This document shows, in pieces, positions 60,639 through 64,000 of a stretch of DNA of 64,000 nt. The position numbers and the translations under genes were made by a program. The stretch is from Fratercula arctica. Its lineage: Eukaryota > Chordata > Aves > Charadriiformes > Alcidae. The stretch spans positions 6,074,100 through 6,138,099 of the forward strand of contig CANTUZ010000025.1 in NCBI GenBank assembly GCA_947846985.1, written 5' to 3'. The notes under the pieces were generated by a model. It was not told the origin of the DNA. It was given only the letters and a program-made list of their open reading frames with translations, and did no database searches. Within the stretch, counting starts at the first letter, position 1, and each line of letters starts with the position of its first letter.

Positions 60639-60760
60639 TGTCCTGGTTCCGGCAGGGACAGGGTTAAGTATTCCATGCCATGTGAGCCACGCCCACCCTG
60701 AGATTAAAAGGAGGGGAGGGGGCAGGAAGTTGGGTTTGGAGTGGGCTGGTGCCTGGGTTC
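60639..60760 (+). repeat. Truncated 3' LTR of ERVL element D
   Basis: The first ~120 bp match the solo LTR at 50630 (TGTCCTGGTTCCGGCAGG ... AGTGGGCTGGTGC). It is then replaced by CR1. Confidence 0.85.
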
Positions 60761-60765
60761 TGACC

Positions 60766-61066
60766 CCTGGTTATACATACAAATTGGGGGACAAAAGGCT
60801 GGAAAGCACCCCACAGAAAGAGATCTGGGGGTTTGGGTTGATGGCAAGTTGAATGAGTCAACAGCGTGCCCTGGCAGCCAAAAGGGCCAATTGGGTCCTG
60901 GGGTGCATCAAGCATAGCATAGCTAGCCAGTCGAGGGAGGTGATTGTCCCCCTCTATACTGCTCTGGTGTGGCCCCACCTCGAGTACTGTGCGCAGTTTC
61001 GGGCGCCTCAATATAAGAAGGACATGAAACTATTAGAGTGTGCCCAGAGGAGGGCGACCAAGATGA
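60766..61066 (+). mobile_element. CR1 fragment, + strand
   Basis: It encodes the CR1 C-terminal block ([46 protein letters not shown]) in 60853-61077. The 5' and 3' parts are missing. It joins an LTR fragment at about 61067. Confidence 0.85.
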
Positions 61067-61748
61067 CTAAACTCTGAAATTAACAGCATATTGTTCAGAA
61101 ACTGTTCACTCTCAGAGTGATAAGACCTGATTATACCAAGGAATGGTATGCACAGAGGCTCTTGCTTATACTTATTGCTAGAACAACCAAGGTCAGCTAA
61201 CTTCATTATTTGCCCCGTTAGAGGGTTGGAAGCGGAAAAGCAAAGAGGGGTCCCACCTATAGGGAGGAGCAGACAGGACAGGTGACCCAAAAATGACCAA
61301 CAGGGGTATTCCATCCCATATGTATCATGCTCAGTATAAAAGCTAAGGGATCAAAGGGTCAATTCTCTTTCTTCAATGGCCGATGTCCGAGGAGGACCCT
61401 GTCTGTTTGTCTGCTTTTGATCCCAATCCAAGCATTCCTGACTCCAGATCCGGAATCCAGCTCCTGTCCATCGCTGACTCCAGTCTGGGACTTTCCCTGT
61501 GCCTGCTGGTGACGCAATCGTCATCCTGGGAGCTGGATACGGTTTTGTATATATTGTATACTTTATTATTATTATTATTAGTTTATTATTATTTATTATT
61601 TCATTATTTATTAATATTTTCATTAAAGTAGTTTAGTTCTTTTTCTAAACTCATAAATCTCTTTATCTCTTCCTCTCCTCTCTTTGGAGAGATGGGGGGA
61701 GGGGGCCATCTGTCATTCTGATTGGCCAATCCAGACAAAACCACGACA
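61067..61748 (+). repeat. ERVL-C-type LTR, 5' end missing
   Basis: It matches the complement of 27134-27750 in element C: GAAATTAACAGCATATTGTTCAG, CTTGCTTATACTTATTGC, a TATA-like CAGTATAAAAGC, a stretch of ATTATT repeats and the end CAAAACCACGACA at 61748. About 105 bp of the LTR start is lost at the CR1 junction. Confidence 0.85.
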
Positions 61749-61893
61749 ACTCCTATACAATTTTTTTTTTTTTTGCCAGTGAAGGATAGGAAAGCAAAGC
61801 TTGTATTCAAAACACTTTGTCTTTTTTTGAAAGTAAATAAAATCAGTCTCCCTTTCTTAACACTAAAGATGCTACTTTGTCCTGATTTGTGGA
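61749..61893. other. Short unassigned spacer
   Basis: 145 bp with a T-run at 61763-61774. Nothing recognised. Confidence 0.5.
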
Positions 61894-63062
61894 TGTGGTG
61901 GGTTGACCTTGGATGGACTCCAGATACCCACCAAGCTGCTCTATCACTCCCTGTCCTCAGCTGGACGGGGGAGGGAAAAATATGATGAAAGGCTTGTGGG
62001 TCAAGATAAGGACAAGGAGATCACTCAGCAATTACTATCACAGACTCGACTTGGGGAAATTCATTTAGTTTATTACCAATCAAATCAGAGTAGGATAATG
62101 AGAAATAAAACCCAGGTCTTAAAACATATTCCCCCCCAACCCTCCATTCTTCCTGGGCTCAACTTCACTCCTGAATTCTCTACCTCCTACCCTCGAGCGG
62201 CACAGGGGGATAGGGAATGGGGGTTGCAGTCAGTTCGTTACATGTTGTCGCTGTCCCTCCTTCCTCCTCACTCTCTTGCCCTGCTCCAGCATGAGATCCC
62301 ATCCACGGGAGACAGTCCTCCACAAAGTGCTCCAGCATGGGTCCTTTCCATGGGGTGCAGTCCTTCAGGAACAGATTGCTCCAGTGTGGGTCCCCCACGG
62401 GGTCACAAGTCATAGAATCATAGAATCATGGAATGGTTCGGGTTGGAAGGGACCTTAAAGATCATCTAGTTCCAACCCTCTCTCCCCTGGGCAGGGACAC
62501 CTCCCACTAGACCAGGCTGCTCAAAGCCTCATCCAACCTGGCCTTGAACACTTCCAGGGATGGGGCATTGACAGCTTCCTTGGGCAACCTGTTCCAGTGC
62601 CTCACCACCCTCACAGTAAAGAACTTCTTCCTGATATACAATCTAAATCTACCCTCTTTCACTTTGAAGCCATTACCCCTCATCCTATCATAACACTCCC
62701 TGATAAACAGTCCCTCCCCATCCTTCCTGTAGGCCCCCCTGCAAGGCAACCTGTCCCAGCATGAGCTCCTCTCTCCACGGAGTCAAAGGTCCTGCCAGGA
62801 GCCTGCTCCAGCACAGGATCTCCATAGGGTCACAGCCTCCTTCGGGCGCATCCACCTGCTCCAGCGTGGGGTCCTCCACAGGCTGCAGGTGGATCCTGCA
62901 CCTGTTCCATCATGGACCTCCATGGGCTGCAGGGGAATCTCTGCTCTGGTACCTGGAGCACATCCTCCCCCTCCTTCTTCGCTGACTTTGGTGTCTACAG
63001 ACTTGTTTCTCTCACCGCTCTTCCAGCTGCTGTTGCACAAAAGTTTTTACCCCTTCTTACAT
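61894..63062 (-). mobile_element. Large LTR (complement), with tandem GC-rich units and nested CR1
   Basis: It starts TGTGGTGGGTTGACCTTGGA on the + strand, the complement of a common avian LTR end. From about 62270 it carries loosely repeated units of the type TGCTCCAGCRTGGGTCC...CAYGGGGTCAC, resuming after the CR1 at 62758 and running to about 63050. The right-hand end was not precisely fixed. Confidence 0.65.
62410..62757 (-). mobile_element. CR1 3'-end fragment nested in the LTR
   Basis: The complementary tail CATAGAATCATAGAATCATGG is at the left edge. The minus frame 62507-62749 encodes ORF2 C-terminus (DRMRGNGFKVKEGRFRLYIR, HWNRLPKEAVNAPS). It splits the GGGTCACAAGTC/CTGTCCCAGC unit of the LTR. 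Confidence 0.9.
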
Positions 63063-63064
63063 AT

Positions 63065-64000
63065 AGAATCATCATAGAATAGTTTGGGTTGAAAGGGACC
63101 TTGAAGATCATCTTGTTCCAACCCACCTGCCATGGGCAGGGACACCTCCCACTAGACCTGGTTGCTCAAAGCCCCATCCAGGCTGGCCTTGAACACTTCC
63201 AGGGATGGGGCATTGACAACTTCCCTGGGCAACCTCTTCCAGTGCCTCACCACCCTCACAGTAAAGAATTTCTTCTTAATATGTAATCTAAATCTACCCT
63301 CTTTCAGTTTAAAACCATAACCCCTCATCCTATCACTACACTCCCTGATAAAGAGTCCCTCTCCACCTTTTTTGTAGGCACCCTTCAGATACTGGAAGGC
63401 CGCTATAAGGTCTCCCCGGAGCCTTCTCTTCTCCAGGCTGAACAACCCCAACTCTCTCAGCCTGTCCTCATAGCAGAGGTGCTCCAGCCCTCTGATCATC
63501 TTCCTGGCCCTCCTCTGGACCCGTTCCAACAGGTCCATGTCCTTCTTGTGCTGAGGACTTCAGAGCTGGACGCAGTACTCCAGGTGGGGTCTCACCAGAG
63601 CAGAGTAGAGGGGCAGAATCACCTCCCTCAACCTGCTGGCCACGCTTCTTTTGATGCAGCCCAGGATACAGTTGGCTTTCTGGGCTGCAAGCGCACATTG
63701 CCTGCTCATGTTGAGCTTCTCGTCTGCCAACACCCCCAAGTCCTTCTCCTCAGGGCTGCTCTCAAGCCATTCTCCACCCAGCCTGTATTTGTGCCTGGGA
63801 TTGCTGCGACCCAGGTGCAGGACCTTGCACTTGGCCCTGTTGAACTTCTTGAAGTTTGCACAGGCCCTCCTCTCAATCCTGTCAAGGTCCCTCTGGATGG
63901 CATCCCTTCCCTCCAGCATGTTGACCCCGCCACACAGCTTGGTGTCGTCGGCAAACTTGCTGAGGGTGCACTCAATCCCACCATCCATGTCACCGACAAA
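63065..64000 (-). mobile_element. CR1 LINE, minus strand, running off the window
   Basis: The minus frames 63152-63538 and 63560-63988 encode ORF2 from [11 protein letters not shown] (catalytic RT motif) through [20 protein letters not shown] and PHLEYCVQL to HWKRLPREVVNAPS. A complementary tail (AGAATCATCATAGAATAG) lies at 63065. One frameshift near 63550. The rest of RT would lie beyond base 64000. Confidence 0.92.

Larger units (their letters stand above)
57612..60760 (+). mobile_element. ERVL-like element D (pol, polypurine tract, partial 3' LTR)
   Basis: It lacks the 5' LTR, gag and protease (cut at 57611 by a CR1 junction) and most of the 3' LTR (cut at about 60760 by another CR1). The pol is continuous. 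No env; the integrase-to-LTR spacer is only about 285 bp. It is closely similar to minus-strand element B over the whole shared part. Confidence 0.9.

Overview
The window reads as avian germline DNA. CR1 LINE fragments with the typical 3' tail (repeats of ATTCTATGAT or its complement) are scattered on both strands, together with bird-type endogenous retroviruses (ERVs) and solo LTRs. Only two host genes can be recognised, both on the + strand and both broken: a piece of SLC30A5 (zinc transporter ZnT5, 33649-36696) and a piece of CDK7 (44941-46232). Both keep introns and splice sites, so they are not processed copies. Their mammalian counterparts lie in the same order on human 5q13, a block that is Z-linked in birds. 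Decayed, intron-bearing copies in such repeat-dense DNA fit best with the female-specific W chromosome, i.e. dead gametologs. This is an inference, since nothing in the sequence names the chromosome.

Layout. 1-2732: minus-strand ERV remnant (A: protease, RT fragment, env). 2733-3925: CR1. 3926-18625: mostly single-copy DNA with no recognisable gene, broken by three LTR-like repeats (7614, 9425, 10656) and a CR1 end (17312). 18630-23515: CR1, then minus-strand ERVL-like element B, whose pol carries a foreign solo LTR and a 68-bp CR1 tail. 23516-26392: CR1 pieces in opposite orientations, one split by a solo LTR. 27134-32110: minus-strand ERVL-like element C (3' LTR, pol, protease, gag) with an internal deletion and a nested solo LTR. 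32336-32943: CR1 flanked by long direct repeats. 33649-36696: SLC30A5 remnant. 36870-44848: nested CR1s and LTRs. 44941-46232: CDK7 remnant ended by a CR1. 46233-48094: mosaic of CR1 and LTR pieces. 48095-56518: gammaretrovirus-like provirus E (5' LTR, primer-binding site, gag, pol, env; no 3' LTR). 56519-57518: no gene seen. 57519-60760: CR1 scrap and ERVL-like element D with a nearly open pol. 60766-64000: CR1 and LTR pieces.

The nesting gives a relative history. Provirus E landed in an older ERVL-type LTR. An ERVL-type solo LTR with a perfect 5-bp target duplication later landed in the gag of E. A solo LTR of the E family sits inside a CR1. A CR1 tail sits inside ERVL element B. Several premature stops are TGA where CGA is expected, and one is confirmed by comparing elements B and D. 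This fits CpG decay in methylated, poorly recombining DNA. The main open reading frames are the uninterrupted 476-codon env of provirus E and the D pol, which has only two in-frame stops. No tRNA, rRNA, CRISPR or bacterial-type feature was seen.
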